Assembly (NCBI RefSeq): GCF_905220565.1
Contig: NC_059415.1
Coordinates: 67,001 to 131,000, forward strand
From: Melitaea cinxia
Lineage: Eukaryota > Arthropoda > Insecta > Lepidoptera > Nymphalidae
Direction: 5' to 3'
DNA length: 64,000 bases
The notes under the pieces were generated by a model, which saw only the letters and a program-made list of their open reading frames with translations, was not told where the DNA came from and made no database searches. Below, in pieces: positions 8,955 to 21,260 of this stretch. Position numbers and translations under genes: made by a program. Every line of letters starts with the position of its first letter. Position 1 is the stretch's first letter.

Positions 8955-8992
8955 GTCGAATTGAGAACCTCCTCCTTTTTTGGAAGTCGGTT
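8225..8992 (+). repeat. repeat family A copy 2, complete
   Basis: Both family termini are present: AATTGTGTTTGCTCGCAAAC at the left and TTTTTTGGAAGTCGGTT at 8976-8992. Inside are two of the ~120-bp sub-repeats and an A-run at 8922-8950. The ends carry an inverted motif, ACCGACTTCAA on the left against TTGGAAGTCGGT on the right. Confidence 0.85.
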
Positions 8993-9770
8993 AATAAGAA
9001 ACATAAGTTTGCGTCTTAACGCACGCACACAACGCCGTGTCGAAGACTGCCGAACTGAAACGACGTTGGACGATGCACGGCCTTCAAGTGACACCTCCGT
9101 GACCGTCGGAGTGGGGAGCGTGAGGTTGTTTTCGTTACGGAATTTCTGCATTCGGTCCCCGCGCTCAAGGCCCGCGATAGAAGCTATGCAATAGCTTAAA
9201 AAAAAAACATATAATGGTAATTACCATATATATTTATTTATTTACATATATATTTCATTATTTTTAAAATGTAAGATATTTACGCATAGTACAGGCGGTA
9301 GATGGCACTAATAACATATAATTCTTTTAGCCTCGCACTCTAGAAGGAATTTCTTACTGTACTCGTTAATATGTTGATCGTGAATACATTAAAATCGTTA
9401 AAAAAAATTATAGATTAAAAAAAGAACAGGCACTTATAACTAATTGTACTAAAAGGTAGAAAATCATTTTTAATCACAAAGAGTTTATATTAGAGTAATA
9501 GAAGATCGAACCATCAAAATAAAACCACCCAAAAAAAATTATGCTTTTGTTTTTTTTTAATTATTTAAACTAAACTATAAAATATTCATACTTAAGCATG
9601 TAATTTTATTTAATTTTTTTTCCGTATTATACTTTGAATAATAGCTAAATAAAAGAATATTTTTTAAATGTTGGTCGTATGAAGGCTCATAACGACCTTG
9701 GACAGGAAGTAGAAAAGAGAGAACGACAACGGCAAAACAAAAGTTTTCTAGTAATTTTTTAGTTAGAAAC
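8993..9770. other. GC-rich fragment, then AT-rich intergenic DNA
   Basis: The first 200 bp (8996-9200) are clearly more GC-rich than their surroundings and look like an old retroelement piece, but no protein motif is readable. From 9200 on the sequence is AT-rich without recognisable features. Confidence 0.35.
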
Positions 9771-10052
9771 TAGCGACCCGCCCGGGCTTCGCACGGGCAA
9801 TGCTAATACTAAATATACTACAGAATGTCTTTATATACAACGTTCACAGCTTTTTTAACCGACTTCAAAAAAAAATAGGAGGTTCTCAATTCGACTATAT
9901 TTTTTTTATGTATGTTACTTCAGAACTTTTGACTAGGTGGACCGATTTCAACATTTTTTTTAATTGAAAAGTGGTGTGAGTCATTTGGTCCCACTTAAAT
10001 TTATTTGAGATCTAACAACTACTTTTCGAGTTATATCTAATAATGCGCTGCG
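9771..10052 (-). repeat. short LINE-type end plus truncated family A copy 3
   Basis: CTAGCGACCCGCCCGGGCTT at about 9771 is a recurrent lepidopteran repeat end (compare 14671 and, reversed, 45325). At 9857 a family A copy begins in minus orientation (ACCGACTTC, GGAGGTTCTCAATTCGACT) and stops near 10052, so it is truncated. Confidence 0.7.
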
Positions 10053-10805
10053 GCAAAATATTGCAAATGTCCAAAGTGTTGTCAGAGAGAACAAAGAAGC
10101 ATTTAGACGATTAAAACATTTTTTTTACGAAGGTGTCGTATGTGTATTGCTGCTGGAGGTGGCCACGGTAAAAACATATTATAAATTAACTGATTTTAAC
10201 ATTATGATCTCGTTCTTACTTAAAACTTTTCTTATCCAACCAACACGATAGGTTTTCAGCATTTTTTAATCATTAATTAGCCTTAGGAATGATATAAATT
10301 ATTTTTTAACAAGCTGCTGCCCGCGACGTCGTCTGCGTGAACGCTATACAGCACCAAAAATACCTACAATTATACCAATTATTATACCTAAATAACATTC
10401 ATTTACCCGTTTCTTCTTTACGTTTCATATCTACAGAAAAATCTCATAGATAGCGCTGCTTTAAAATTGTATCGTCTACTTTTATTCATTTAATTATGTT
10501 TATCGGCTTAGTTACTTATATTGCGTGATTTTTATAGTGTGTAGCTATCTTATATAGAATGGTTATTAACATAATAACAACAACATTCAAATATGCGTCG
10601 TTAGATTACACGTTGTAACAGAATGCGTTGAAGAAATAAAGATTCACTGCTCGTTCCCCGTAGGTGATAGCATGATAATATGTAGCCTATATGTTGACCT
10701 GCCTTCTTAATAATATTCGTGCCAAATTCGAAGTAAATCCATGCGGTACTTTTTGAGTTTACCCCGAACATACATACAGACGAACAGAAGTACAGACAAA
10801 CAGAC
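10053..10805. other. AT-rich intergenic DNA
   Basis: Nothing codes here. A piece near 10318-10350 (GCCCGCGACGTCGTCTGCG) resembles degraded ends of the element family seen at 19972. Confidence 0.4.
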
Positions 10806-11108
10806 ATTTTTTTTTTAATGTCACTAGTTCGGCAAACAAGCGTACGGCTCACCTGATGGTAAGAGATTACCGTAGCTTATAGACGCCTGCAACACCAGAA
10901 GCATCGCAAGCGCGTTGCCGACCCTATACCCAATCCCCCCCCAGGAGCTCTGGTCACCTTACTCACCAACAGGAACACAATACTGCTTGAAAACAGTATT
11001 ATTTAGCTGTGATCTTCTGTAAGGTCGAGGTACTACCAGTCGGGCTGCTCCATATTTTGAGCAGGAAATTCCTGCTGTGCCCTACCTCAGTTCTAAAAAC
11101 CATATTTT
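10806..11108 (-). mobile_element. 3' end of a poly(A)-tailed retroelement
   Basis: The plus strand starts with a T-run (10806-10816), followed by TCACTAGTTCGGCAAACAAG and ACCTGATGGTAAGAGATTAC. Read on the minus strand this is a GC-moderate body ending in poly(A). I recognise this as a common lepidopteran interspersed element tail. No open frame in it is credible. Confidence 0.65.
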
Positions 11109-11331
11109 TGGCTTCGGTATCGACAGCAGATCACACCTCAAGTATTCTTTTAAAAAAATATTCAGTGTACAGTTTTGACTTTCCTACCATTTTATTTATA
11201 TTGATGTGTATTTTGAATTTTTACTGTTTGTTACATGGTCGGTTGTTTTTTCGGTTTATTTTACGTTAGTGTAAATAAAATCGGACGATCTTTCGATATT
11301 TTTCTTAAATGTTTTGACGTCAGCTTTTTTT

Positions 11332-12445
11332 TACCCGACTGCCAAGGAAGGGTTATGTTTTTCGCGCGTATCTTGTATGTATGTATATTTGTATGTAATA
11401 TTCTTTACTACCTCATATTTCCAGAACCACTTAACGGATTTACATAATTGAGGTATCGTTAGGTTCGTCTTAGCTGCCCAAGTGTTCTTAGATAGGTGAC
11501 ATTAAAAAAAATCAAACATGGCGGCTGCGCGAAGCCATTGTAGTTAATGAAAAAAAAATTTTTTTCTCGAATACTACAATATGGGTATCAAATTGAAGGG
11601 CACAATACAAGGATTTTAAAAAGGTATATCATGATTATTATTACCGTAATACTAATAAAGAAATACAATATTAAATTTTAAAAAATGTGGACTTTGCTCT
11701 TTCCCACGCCTATGCCATGCCAAACTCGCCTCCTAGGCGACGATCAACTTCGGGGTGTAGCCTTTCTAATAAAATACAATGTTTAAAAAAAACATACAAT
11801 TAAAATTACAAATAAAAATTAATAAATGTCACACCAATTTACAATTACATTAATAAAATCAATAACAAATACATAATACCAAATACAAACAAATAATTTT
11901 AATAATAATTTCATTATATTAAAACTAATAGTTGTTGACTTAAGCAGTCACCTATTTGCTAAAGGTCAGGCTTACATTGCTTTGAGCAGAGTGAGATCTT
12001 TCTCTGGGCTTGCTATCAGTTCTCTTGACCTTAAAAAATTACTTAATCAACCACATGATGTAAACTGTTTTAATGAATTGAACCGATTACGTAATTTGTC
12101 TGACTAAAGAGACATAAATAAAATAATAATTAAAAAAAAAAACAAAAAACCCGCCTGCGTGAAGAACAACTAATAGAAAATCAACTGAAAAAGCTGGAAC
12201 AAGATAAAAATTCAATATGCACACAAAGTCAGCGAAATAAATAGAAACAATATCAAACATTTTGTGCTGTACATTTAAAATATATTAATACGGTAGTCCT
12301 TCGAAACTTTATGCAACGTCGTAGATAATATGCAGTCGGAGGCATGAAATTGAAGCATAAGTCAAATCATTCTCTCTTTGTGCATGTCTCCGACTGCATG
12401 TTATGTACGACGTTGCATAAAGTTTCGAAGGACTACCGTATTAAT
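11332..12445 (+). repeat. repeat family F copy 1 (~1.1 kb)
   Basis: It starts at ACCCGACTGCCAAGGAAGGG and is nearly identical to 33986-34970 over ~1 kb. Shared landmarks are ATGGCGGCTGCGCGAAGCC, CTCCTAGGCGACGATCAAC and CCCGCCTGCGTGAAGAAC. This copy keeps ~45 bp near 12010-12055 that the other lacks. It ends in a 63-bp-arm palindrome (12284-12445). It has no coding capacity. The high identity between copies suggests recent mobility. Confidence 0.85.
12284..12445. repeat. large palindrome at the end of family F copy 1
   Basis: The arms are 12284-12346 and 12383-12445, 60 of 63 positions complementary, with a 36-nt core at 12347-12382. The left arm starts ATTAATACGGTAGTCCTTCG. In family F copy 2 the arm is present once and the core is in reverse orientation. 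Confidence 0.9.
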
Positions 12446-12790
12446 CTATCTACCGTAAAAATATCATGGTACCAAACTAGGGATATCCCCTTTCCAACAA
12501 AAAAAGAATTATTAAAATCGGTACATCCAGTAGAAAGTTATGCGGTATAATACAACGTAGGTCGACGAAAAAAGCGTCAAGTAAAAACGCATTATTGGAT
12601 ATAACTCGAAAAGTAGTTATTAGATCTCAAATAAATTTAAATGGGACCAATTGGCACACACCACCTTTCGATTAAAACAAAATTTGTCGAAATCGGTCTA
12701 CCCGGTCAAAAGTTCTGATGTAACATACATAAAAAAAAAAAAAAAAAATACAGTCGAATTGAGAACCTCCTCCTTTTTTGGAAGTCGGTT
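12446..12790 (+). repeat. repeat family A copy 4, 5'-truncated
   Basis: It runs from ATCATGGTACCAAACTAGGG (near 12463) to the family end GGAAGTCGGTT at 12780-12790, directly after the palindrome. The left third of the family is missing. Confidence 0.8.
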
Positions 12791-14670
12791 AAAAAATAAC
12801 CTAACACTTTTGAGGATAGAATAACGCTTCGCTCCAGCGCTGCGGGCAGTGCAGCCCTTGCGGCCTTGGGTGCGTAGGCACGCTCACTCATGCTTCGTTC
12901 CGCAGCGGACCTCGTCCCCGTCCGGCTGCCCTCTTTCCGCACCTCCGGCTTCAAAAAACACTAGGGTTAGGGCAGAAAAAGACCACGTGGACAGTGGGGT
13001 ACTCCGATTCGGTTTTGGGTATTTCGCGAATTTCTATACCTATAATCTAGCACCCCCTCCCCCTTCACCACCTCTCCCCCCAAACCGCATAAATTAGATC
13101 CCGATTGTGTATATTATAGCCAAAACATTAGTGTATAACGGCCACTGACCTGATGGCATCGCAAAATAATTTGCTGCGTCGTTGAGACCAACGCTGCAAG
13201 CAGCAGGCGTATTTAATCTCAATTACGTAGTTTCAACCAGAGTTCAAGCAATTCGACTAACATACAGTCATTTTCACGAAACATTTCACTTCACTTTACA
13301 CACAAATTATTAAGACGTATAAAAATTGTCAAAATAAAATTCTATTAAGTCACATATCGATAATAACTACGATTATTTTTACGATATTTACTAGAGAATA
13401 CATAAACAAAAGGCATCCGGAAGAATAACGTCTAATGACTAACGGTCATTATGAGGCACAGGGGTAAGACTGTCATACTAAGGTTGTTCAAATTATTATT
13501 GGCCAATTGCACAACGCGCTGAAACCGTTACTCGTACACCTTTTTCAAATCGGTTCTTTCCCTCTCTACACAAGCATAACAATGCGAATGAAATATCGAA
13601 TCAAGTGATGCCAACTTGGGGGATTTTCCTCTAAAATATAAGGATATTTTGCAAACAGTGGGAATGTCATGGAAAACTTTTAGAGGATACATTTTTTTTA
13701 GGGTATTTTCTTGGGAATTTCTAATTCGTCAGAACATAATATATTTTTAATATCACTACATAGTATAAAACAAAGTCGCTTTCTTTGTGCCTATATCGAC
13801 ACCTACTACGAATATTATCGTAACTGCATATGACCAACTTTACAGTACGACCAGTTAAAGATTTGGAAACAGATTTTTCATGATGGTGGTTACAAATAGA
13901 ATTCTATAATTATAAAAATTGGCATACAAGCATAAAAATACGAATAAAATACTACTCTCTATAAGCTTTTATTTAATTTTATCAAGTTTTTTGTAAAAGT
14001 CACATACGACATATGTCATTGGATTACATCATTCGCTAACTATCGTATGTGTTAGTTAATTACTGTAGTATACATGGTAAATTGTAGGCTGACACATAAC
14101 GTAAGTTATAAATACGATATTTTACTATGTTGTGTCTGAGTAAAATATTATTGTAAGTTATAATTATCAATGGAAACTCTACTCTTGTAAAATCAAATAA
14201 GTAGTATCTAACCGATTATAAATAACTGGGAAAGATAGGTTAATGAAAATAAAAGGCATATGTGTATATATAATATGTTTTAATAAGTAGATAATTGAAG
14301 TAACATACTCCAGGCCCTGGAATGTTTAAAAAGAAGTTTATAAACTATACAAATAAAAATTATAATATTCTTCTAGTAACAGTATCAGCTAGCTACTAAT
14401 AAGAAATACTACTAACAAGTGTCAAAGTAACAAAAAATAATATTAATTAGTCTAAAGTAACAAAATGCAGTCTTCGTTTTTCTCTTAACATAGGTAACTA
14501 ATTCTTTAATTTTGAGCATAATTACTAATCTTAACAAAAAATCAAACTTAACAATAACACAAAATCAATTCTCATAGTTAACAAGTAGTAGGTACGTAGG
14601 AACTAAATAAAAACTCAAACGTTTTAATTTTTATAGTAATAATCAATGAGATCTTTAATTATTTAAAACT
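12791..14670. other. intergenic DNA, mostly AT-rich
   Basis: It includes a GC-richer stretch at 12830-12950, a C-run at 13040-13080, and a piece at 13756-13785 (ACATAGTATAAAACAAAG) shared with the element at 45196-45347. I see no supported gene. Confidence 0.4.
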
Positions 14671-15376
14671 AGCGACCCGCCCTGGCTTCGCACGGGTGCA
14701 ATACTGATACTAAATATAAAATAAATATAATATACTAGCTGACCCGGCGAACTTCGTATCGCCTAACACAAACTTTATCGTATGGTATTAAAGTTCAAAT
14801 TGACTTTTAAGTATTATCACAAATCTTTTGTATGGGAGTATAGAAAAGTGTTGTTTTTAGACTTTTTCAAGAAATTTAAATTTTTTTTTTTTTAGAATTT
14901 TTCTCTCCGTAAGAACCACCCTCGTACTTCAAGGAATATTTTAAAAAAAGAATTAGCGAAATCGGACCAATTGTTCTCGATTAAACGGATTTTCGAGAGT
15001 TTCCCTCGATTTCTCTGGGATCCCATCATCAAGTGGTTTCCTTATCATGGTACCAAACTAGGGATATATTCTTTCCAACAAAAAAAGAATTATCAAAATC
15101 GGTACATCCAGTCACATCCACAGTTATGTGGTATATATAATACAACGTACGACGACGAAAAAAGCGTCTAGTAAAAACGCATTCTTAGATAGATAGGTAT
15201 AACTTGAAAAGTAGTTGTTAGATCTCAAACAACTTTAAATGGGACCAAACGACACACACCACCTTTCGATTAAAAATTTTTTTGTCGAAATCGGTCCACC
15301 TAGTCAAAAGTTCTGAAGTCACATACATAAAAAAAATACAGTCGAATTGAGAACCTCCTCCTTTTTTGGAAGTCGT
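14671..15376 (+). repeat. two short LINE-type ends plus family A copy 5
   Basis: CTAGCGACCCGCCCTGGCTT (14671) and ACTAGCTGACCCGGCGAACT (14736) are recurrent lepidopteran repeat starts. From about 14945 the sequence matches family A (TTTCCCTCGATTTCTCTGGG, TCGGTCCACCTAGTCAAAAG) up to TTTTTTGGAAGTCGTTTG at about 15376. Confidence 0.7.
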
Positions 15377-15487
15377 TTGACTTTCCTACCATTTTATTAT
15401 ATTCGTATGCATAGATGATAACGAAACAACCATGACCTCATTGTCAGTTGGACACGTGTATTTGCTTACAACAACAACAAAAAGACG

Positions 15488-15504
15488 CGCCCCCGGGTGG
15501 GCTC

Positions 15505-15541
<37 letters not shown>

Positions 15542-15561
15542 GCCGATTGCGCCACGGAGGC
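15488..15561 (-). tRNA. tRNA-Asn (anticodon GTT)
   Basis: The 74-nt minus-strand sequence folds as a cloverleaf. The acceptor stem is GCCTCCG with CGGGGGC (one G-T pair), the A box is TGGCGCAATCGGCTAGCGC, the anticodon loop is CTGTTAA and the B box is GGTTCGAGCCC. A T5 run follows in the minus reading and would stop RNA polymerase III. The sequence is identical to the gene at 44803-44876. Confidence 0.96.
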
Positions 15562-15924
15562 GATGACTAGTTTATTGAATTATGAAATCGGTATTTAAGG
15601 AAATATTTATTCCTAAGACCAAACTTTATTAATGTTACTGCTGTACGAATATAAATGTAATAAATTATTAAAAATGAAGTATTTAGTTAAAGAAGTCTAC
15701 TAATAATTATATTTTCAATTAATTAGTCTTAAAATTTTGTTTTCAAATATTAGCCTAGTTTTCTTAGCAATTAATACGTCCTTATTGAGTTTATAATTAT
15801 GTATGTTATTACCGTAGATCTGTCACGTTTTTAATTTTATATTATTTTGCAAATGTAACACTGTACAACATGCTCAAAACAAGTATAGCGAAAACAAATC
15901 CACTATTTCTACAATTTGGATATA
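15562..15924. other. AT-rich spacer between tRNA genes
   Basis: No frame, repeat or RNA gene is recognisable. tRNA promoters are internal, so no upstream element is expected. Confidence 0.5.
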
Positions 15925-15996
15925 TCCCGTATGGTCTAGTGGCTAGGATACCTGGCTTTCACCCAGGAGGCTCGGGTTCGATTCCCGGTACGGGAA
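15925..15996 (+). tRNA. tRNA-Glu (anticodon TTC)
   Basis: This 72-nt cloverleaf has acceptor stem TCCCGTA with TACGGGA, A box TGGTCTAGTGGCTAGGA, anticodon loop CTTTCAC and B box GGTTCGATTCC. TTTTT at about 16003 is the likely RNA polymerase III terminator. There is no intron. Confidence 0.96.
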
Positions 15997-17119
15997 AACA
16001 CTTTTTATATATTATTGATGATAAAATTATATATTGATACTTCTTTAATTTTTTTTTATACAACACAAGTATGGCAAACGCAACTGGTTTGTTAATCACT
16101 TGTAGGACACCTTAGGGTAAGCATAACGCGGATGTATTGAATAAAAGACATGCACTTTGGGGATGTTGTTTAGTTTATAAAAATAAATTAACCAGGCATT
16201 ATGTGATACATGTGAGAACCTCCACTGAAGATAATTATATTACCAACATACAACCAAACATAGTCAAGGATAAGACAGACGGTATTAAATTTCAACAATA
16301 GGGTTCCTCTTCTCATTATGGCTGTGCTAGTTGTGTGAACTCTGTTTACAATGTTTATTTTCATACTAATGAATGACGTGAAAGAAAGGAATGAAGCTTT
16401 AAAATATAATTTTGGATTATGGATTTATGGTAACTGATGCACACTTCTGAGATGTGACCTTTGAATAAGTTTTAAACGGTATTATTTGAAATTATTTACT
16501 TATTACCTTTTAATAAATTGTCAAGTTTATTAAGTTGAATTTCTTAAGGTATGGTAATGATCAAAACACTAGCGTAATGTAACAAATTTGTTATTTTTGT
16601 ACAGTATTACAGACACTGCACAACATGTAATGTTGACTGCGGCATCAGGTAGTAATTACATAGGAATAATCTCTAGTGTGACTGTCCTACCGTATCATTG
16701 ACAAGTCTTGTGTAGGAGTAGGAGTTGGGTGCATCAATTTAGTCAAAAATAAAATTAAATATATTTGCTGTGCACTTTTAAATTAGTATTTGTGAAGCAA
16801 ACCAATGTTTTCGACTGCTTAAAAACTTAATTATATGACAAGCAGATGCAAATAGTGGCATGCATAGTGTTAGTAAAAAAAATTATGGAATACAAAAAAG
16901 GCTACAAATAAGATAATAACAATTCAATATAGCTACAGTTTCAAATCACCTGATACAGAAATAACTTAGTCTTTTATTGCAGTCACGGTCAACATGTTCC
17001 ATAACCTAAAGATGATAATGTAAGAGAAAGAATCATATTTTATTATATTAAATTTTTTTAACAATAACTATGTAGTACACAAAAGCTTATTATTGACAGT
17101 AAAAAAATAAAAAAAGTTT
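15997..17119. other. AT-rich intergenic DNA
   Basis: No coding frame, RNA gene or recognised repeat is visible in this 1.1 kb. Confidence 0.45.
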
Positions 17120-17233
17120 TGTCAGAAGTGGGATTCGAACCCACGCCCTCAGAGAGGACCAGAACAACTCGGACCTACTGTGTAGGCAAGGTAACCTTGA
17201 GTCTGGCGCCTTAGACCGCTCGGCCATCCTGAC
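17120..17233 (-). tRNA. tRNA-Leu (anticodon CAA) with intron
   Basis: On the minus strand the acceptor stem is GTCAGGA with TTCTGAC, the A box is TGGCCGAGCGGTC, and the long variable arm typical of Leu (CCTCTCTGAGGG region) precedes B box GGTTCGAATCC. The anticodon stem CCAGA pairs with TCTGG across loop CTCAAG plus an inserted ~31 nt (GTTACCTTGCC to CGAGTTG). This is a canonical intron after position 37, common in eukaryotic tRNA-Leu(CAA). Without it the tRNA is ~83 nt. Splicing would need the tRNA endonuclease, one subunit of which is encoded at 24041. Confidence 0.95.
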
Positions 17234-17834
17234 AGATGACTATGCAGTCGAAATTATGGTTTACATTTTAAAGTACTTTATTGTAATATTTTTAGATATA
17301 TATTTTTTTTGTAACATAATTTTTTATCTCTAAGACAAAAATAAATAATCTCAATGTAATCAATTTAATCATACACAATTTCAAATTTTTTTCTAGCTAA
17401 AATAATAATGATTATGTGTAATCATTATATGAACATAAATTAGCTCGTATAAAGACAAATAGGTTCAATTAAAGTACGATGTATTTTTTTTTAATTTTAT
17501 TGTAAAAAAAATCGAATTAAAATATCTGTTGAGTCAGTTTCAAGGACACCTAGCGGTGATGTCTCACAATGCGCAATATAACAACTTTACCCCCGTAATA
17601 CTTATACATGAATATAGATGGCGTTGTTACGGTTATTAATATAAATTAATACGAATTGGAATAATAAATAAAAATGAGAAAGATTTATATATTTGCATTT
17701 TGGAATGTTTGTTATGGGTGAGATTAAAAATTACTGGACTAATTATTAATTCTTTCTTCGGAAGAATGTTTCGTTCTCACTGTTCTATACAATAACGATA
17801 ACAAAATGAAAATCTAAAATCGTGTAATCATCCA
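17234..17834. other. AT-rich intergenic DNA
   Basis: Nothing recognisable is present. Confidence 0.45.
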
Positions 17835-17962
17835 ACCCGCCTGCCCTGCGTGGTGACACCGTGACAATGGGCAACGAACATAAGTTAACGCCAGTTATGG
17901 CGCGAACTTGTGGGGGCCTATGTCCAGCAGTAGACTGCAATAGGCTGAAATGATGATGATGA
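17835..17962 (+). repeat. repeat family B, 3' fragment
   Basis: It contains CAACCCGCCTGCCCTGCGTG, GGGGGCCTATGTCCAGCAGT and a (GAT)n tail, matching the right end of the complete family B copy at 37235-37562. Confidence 0.7.
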
Positions 17963-18969
17963 TACCAATCCCCTTTTTCCCCTTTTAGTTTTCGTCGTAT
18001 TAAAGTAAATTTTACTACTTAGTAGGTGTTAAATGCTAAAAAAAAATTTAAACTTACCTATTTCAAACCGTCGCAGATGATCATTAAAATAATGACCATT
18101 GAAATTAAACACACTATAGCACTGATATAGACTAATTAAATAAGAAAAAGAAAACAAAAAAAAAATCTCTTTTCAAGTGGCTAATTGTTCTTATTAAAAC
18201 AAATCTCTTTATAATACATTATACAAAGAGTAATCTTTGAATCAAAAACAACACAATCGTGAATCTACTAAAGAATCTAATTAAAAATTTAAGTTTGAGT
18301 TTCTTATACCTATTATAAAAAATATTAAAACTATACATCATAATCAAATATTATACTCTTTGTATTACAACGAGCCCAAAGGTCCCGTCAGTTTGGTTAG
18401 CCGTTACACTTTGTTAATATGTTTAGATTTCGATTTTATGTACATACTAGCTGACCGAAAACTGAAAAAAAAAGAATCAGTCAAATCGTTCTAAAGTTGT
18501 GTCGTAATCAAGGGAAATAATTAATAGTAAATTTCAACCGGCTTAATAAATGAGGAGAAACCGAACCTTCACCATTATTACCACATACAATAGTATTTTA
18601 AAAAATGGTTTGCATAATTCAGCCTTAACTTATTTTTGCTTTTTAGTTTTTAATTATTTTTTTTTTTTTTTACTGTTTCTTATCATAAATACCTGATGGC
18701 AATCTTTATCCATAGAAGGGAACATATCCGCCAAATCACAATAGAGCAGGGTGGTCAATTAAGCTCCGAACCTTTTTCCTACATGTTATAACTTGTAATT
18801 CTTATAAGATAGCGGATTTGGACTGCGTGGATAATTTCTGTACCAAGAGATCGTTATCAGGCATTTATGATAACAATCAGGACCGACCGAATACCTAAAG
18901 TGTGGTGTGTGGATAGACACACAAGGATACATTGAAAATATTTGTAAAGCCTTTACGGAGCCTTACGGA
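17963..18969. other. AT-rich intergenic DNA with a degraded SINE piece
   Basis: Around 18700-18790 the sequence (GGGAACATATCCGCCAAATC, GGTGGTCAATTAAGCTC) resembles a diverged body of the tRNA-derived SINE at 58968-59275. The rest is unremarkable. Confidence 0.4.
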
Positions 18970-19113
18970 GTGCTGTGTGGCTACGGCACTAAAGAATTTA
19001 GCCACCCCCTCTCTTCCCGTGGGTGTCGTAAGAGGCGACTAAGTTCACGTTATTTTTGGCGTCAACTTGTGGAGGCCTATGTCCAGCAGTGGACTGTATA
19101 GGCTGTAATGATT
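18970..19113 (+). repeat. repeat family B copy with internal deletion
   Basis: The left end (GTGCTGTGTGGCTACGGCAC through GTCGTAAGAGGCGACTAA) is joined straight to the right end (GTTCACGTTATTTTTGGCGT to GGCTGTAATGAT). The middle ~190 bp present in the 37235 copy are missing. Confidence 0.8.
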
Positions 19114-19744
19114 ACGGATGTCGCGGTCTGGGTGTCTGTGTGCATGCGTACACGATTCCGTAACCCCAGCCTAGTGTTCAAATACCGACGAGTACCTGGC
19201 GTTTAGTTTATTTATTCAACCATCCATGCCAAAAACGAACCCAAATCGAATCTGTGATCGTCAACAATACTGTGACTTTATCCCAATTCACTTGGAATTC
19301 GGAATAGTCATCTGTATACATAATTTACACATAAGCTTTTATATAATAATGCTACTTATACGCTTTGGTTACTAACCAATGATCGCCAAATTCAATAAAT
19401 AACTTAATCAAGGTAAAACATTTTATAAGAACTTTGTTACACGAGGAGTGTGTAGGCACTCGAGCGATAAGCATCTATTGTCGGTAGCAACGAAATTACT
19501 GAACTCTATGTAATAATTTATATATAATTACTTTATTTCCGATATTTTGAAGGACTTTGCTAAATTAGCAATGTCCTAAATTAGCGACGACGATATAAAA
19601 TAAATTACCAAATTGTTGGCAGGTTATATGACTGCTTTGTTGGATATTTGTGATTGATTCCGCCTTTAATATCCCAAAGTTGGGCATACGCCTCTTCCTA
19701 AATGAAAGAGATAGATCGGGTTTTAATTACTTTGTTATATATAA
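19114..19744. other. intergenic DNA
   Basis: Nothing codes here. At about 19645-19700 a fragment (CCCAAAGTTGGGCATACGCC) resembles the reverse of a SINE tail. Confidence 0.4.
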
Positions 19745-21180
19745 CTACTAGCTGTGCCCGCGGCTTCGCCCGCGTTGAAATTAGTGTGTCACAAAGTTTT
19801 TCCGGCAAACTTCTTCTCATCAAAATCGGCTTAGCCGTTCCATAAACTTTCCTCTTGCCAATGGTGGAGCCCTCTCTCGTATGGTGAAACCGCATGAAAA
19901 TCCGTTCAATAGATTTTGAAGGAATCGATCACATACACTTTTGGGGACTTTATTTTATAATACACTAACTATTGCCCGCGACTAAGTCCGCGTAGTTATG
20001 AAGATATGCATTACTATTAAGATGTTTAACGCAAATCATTTTTTTATTTCAGTCACTTGAAATGCTTATCAAACTGAGTAACTTTTTAAAAGGCACAATT
20101 TAGTATAATTTAATAGTTATTTTTATAAAACCTTTCTAGACACCACATTTTTAGTTTTATTTTCAGGCTATATATGTTTCATACAAACTATCAACCCCAA
20201 TTAAACCCCCTTAGCGGTGGAATATCGTAAAATCCGTTCTTAGTGAACGTCTGCTAACTATAATCTACCTCCCTGCCAAATTTTATCTTTGTCCAACCTG
20301 GATGGATAGACCATGCAGCGGTTTTTGAGTTCTCGTGATGAGTGAGTTAGTGACCTTTCTCTTTTATAGATTACGATGCATTATTTGGACACCTCCTCAC
20401 CATCTATAGAGCATATGTTTTAAATTTCAAGTCTCTTACTTCAAAAACAAAAGACTTTAAGAATCGAGTTTCATAAAATTCGTTCTTAACAGATGTCTAC
20501 GCCCTATAAGGAACCTACCTGCAAAATTTCAAGTTCGTAGCTGTTATAGTTCCGGAGATTTCGTGATGAGTGAATCAATCTACCATCCCCCGTTTTAACA
20601 ACAAAAGGGAGTTGCTTTCTAAAGATACATTATTTGGACACCTTCTCACCATCTAAAGAGCGAACATTTTAAATTTCAAGTCTCTTGCTTCAAAAACATG
20701 GGACTTTCACACAAACTTCCAACCCCCGTTTTACCCCCTTAAGGGTCGAATTTTGTAAAATCCGTTACGTCCATGTCCACACCACACCCTATAAGGAGCC
20801 TTCCGGTCAAATTTCAAGTTTGTAGGTGTTATAGTTTCGGAGATTTTGTGATGAGTGAGTCAACCTACCATCCCCCGTTTTAAACCCAAAAGGTAGTTTA
20901 TTTCTAAAGATAAATTATTTGGACACCTTTTCATCATCTATAGAGCATACATTTTAAATTTCAAGTCTCTTACTTCAAAAACATAGGACTTTCATACAAA
21001 CTTGCACCCCCCGTTTTAACCCCTTAGGGGTCGAGTTTCGTAAAATCCGTTCTTAGCGGATGTCTACGTCCTATAAGGAGCCTACCTGCCAAATTTCAAG
21101 TTTGTAGGTGTTATAGTTTCGGAGATTCCGTGATGAGTGAGTGACCTTTCGCTTTTATATATATTATTATTATAGATTAT
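19745..21180 (+). mobile_element. LINE-type repeat remnants with a four-copy tandem body
   Basis: ACTAGCTGTGCCCGCGGCTT (about 19747) and CTATTGCCCGCGACTAAGTC (about 19967) are two starts of the common lepidopteran 'CCCGCG...' element end. The tandem array follows. No protein is encoded; phrases such as CAAATTTCAAGTTTGTAGGT are typical of the non-coding 3' regions of these elements. Confidence 0.6.
20150..21175 (+). repeat. four-copy tandem repeat, unit ~250-285 bp
   Basis: The motif AAATCCGTTCTTAG and its variants recurs near 20230, 20477, 20759 and 21043, each followed by CTATAAGGAGCCTACCTGCC or a related sequence. GTTATAGTTTCGGAGATTTC, TGATGAGTGAGT and TTATTTGGACACCTTCTCACC repeat in the same order. 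Confidence 0.85.
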
Positions 21181-21260
21181 AGATAAAAGAACCGTGATAC
21201 TTTTTGAAAAATCTTGCCATGTGTAAAATTACATATTCGTTAATCGTTACTATATTTTTA

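Noticed and set aside
8658..9194. Small frames in and after family A copy 2
   Set aside because: They are frames through repeat DNA, with runs of Lys or Phe from homopolymers.
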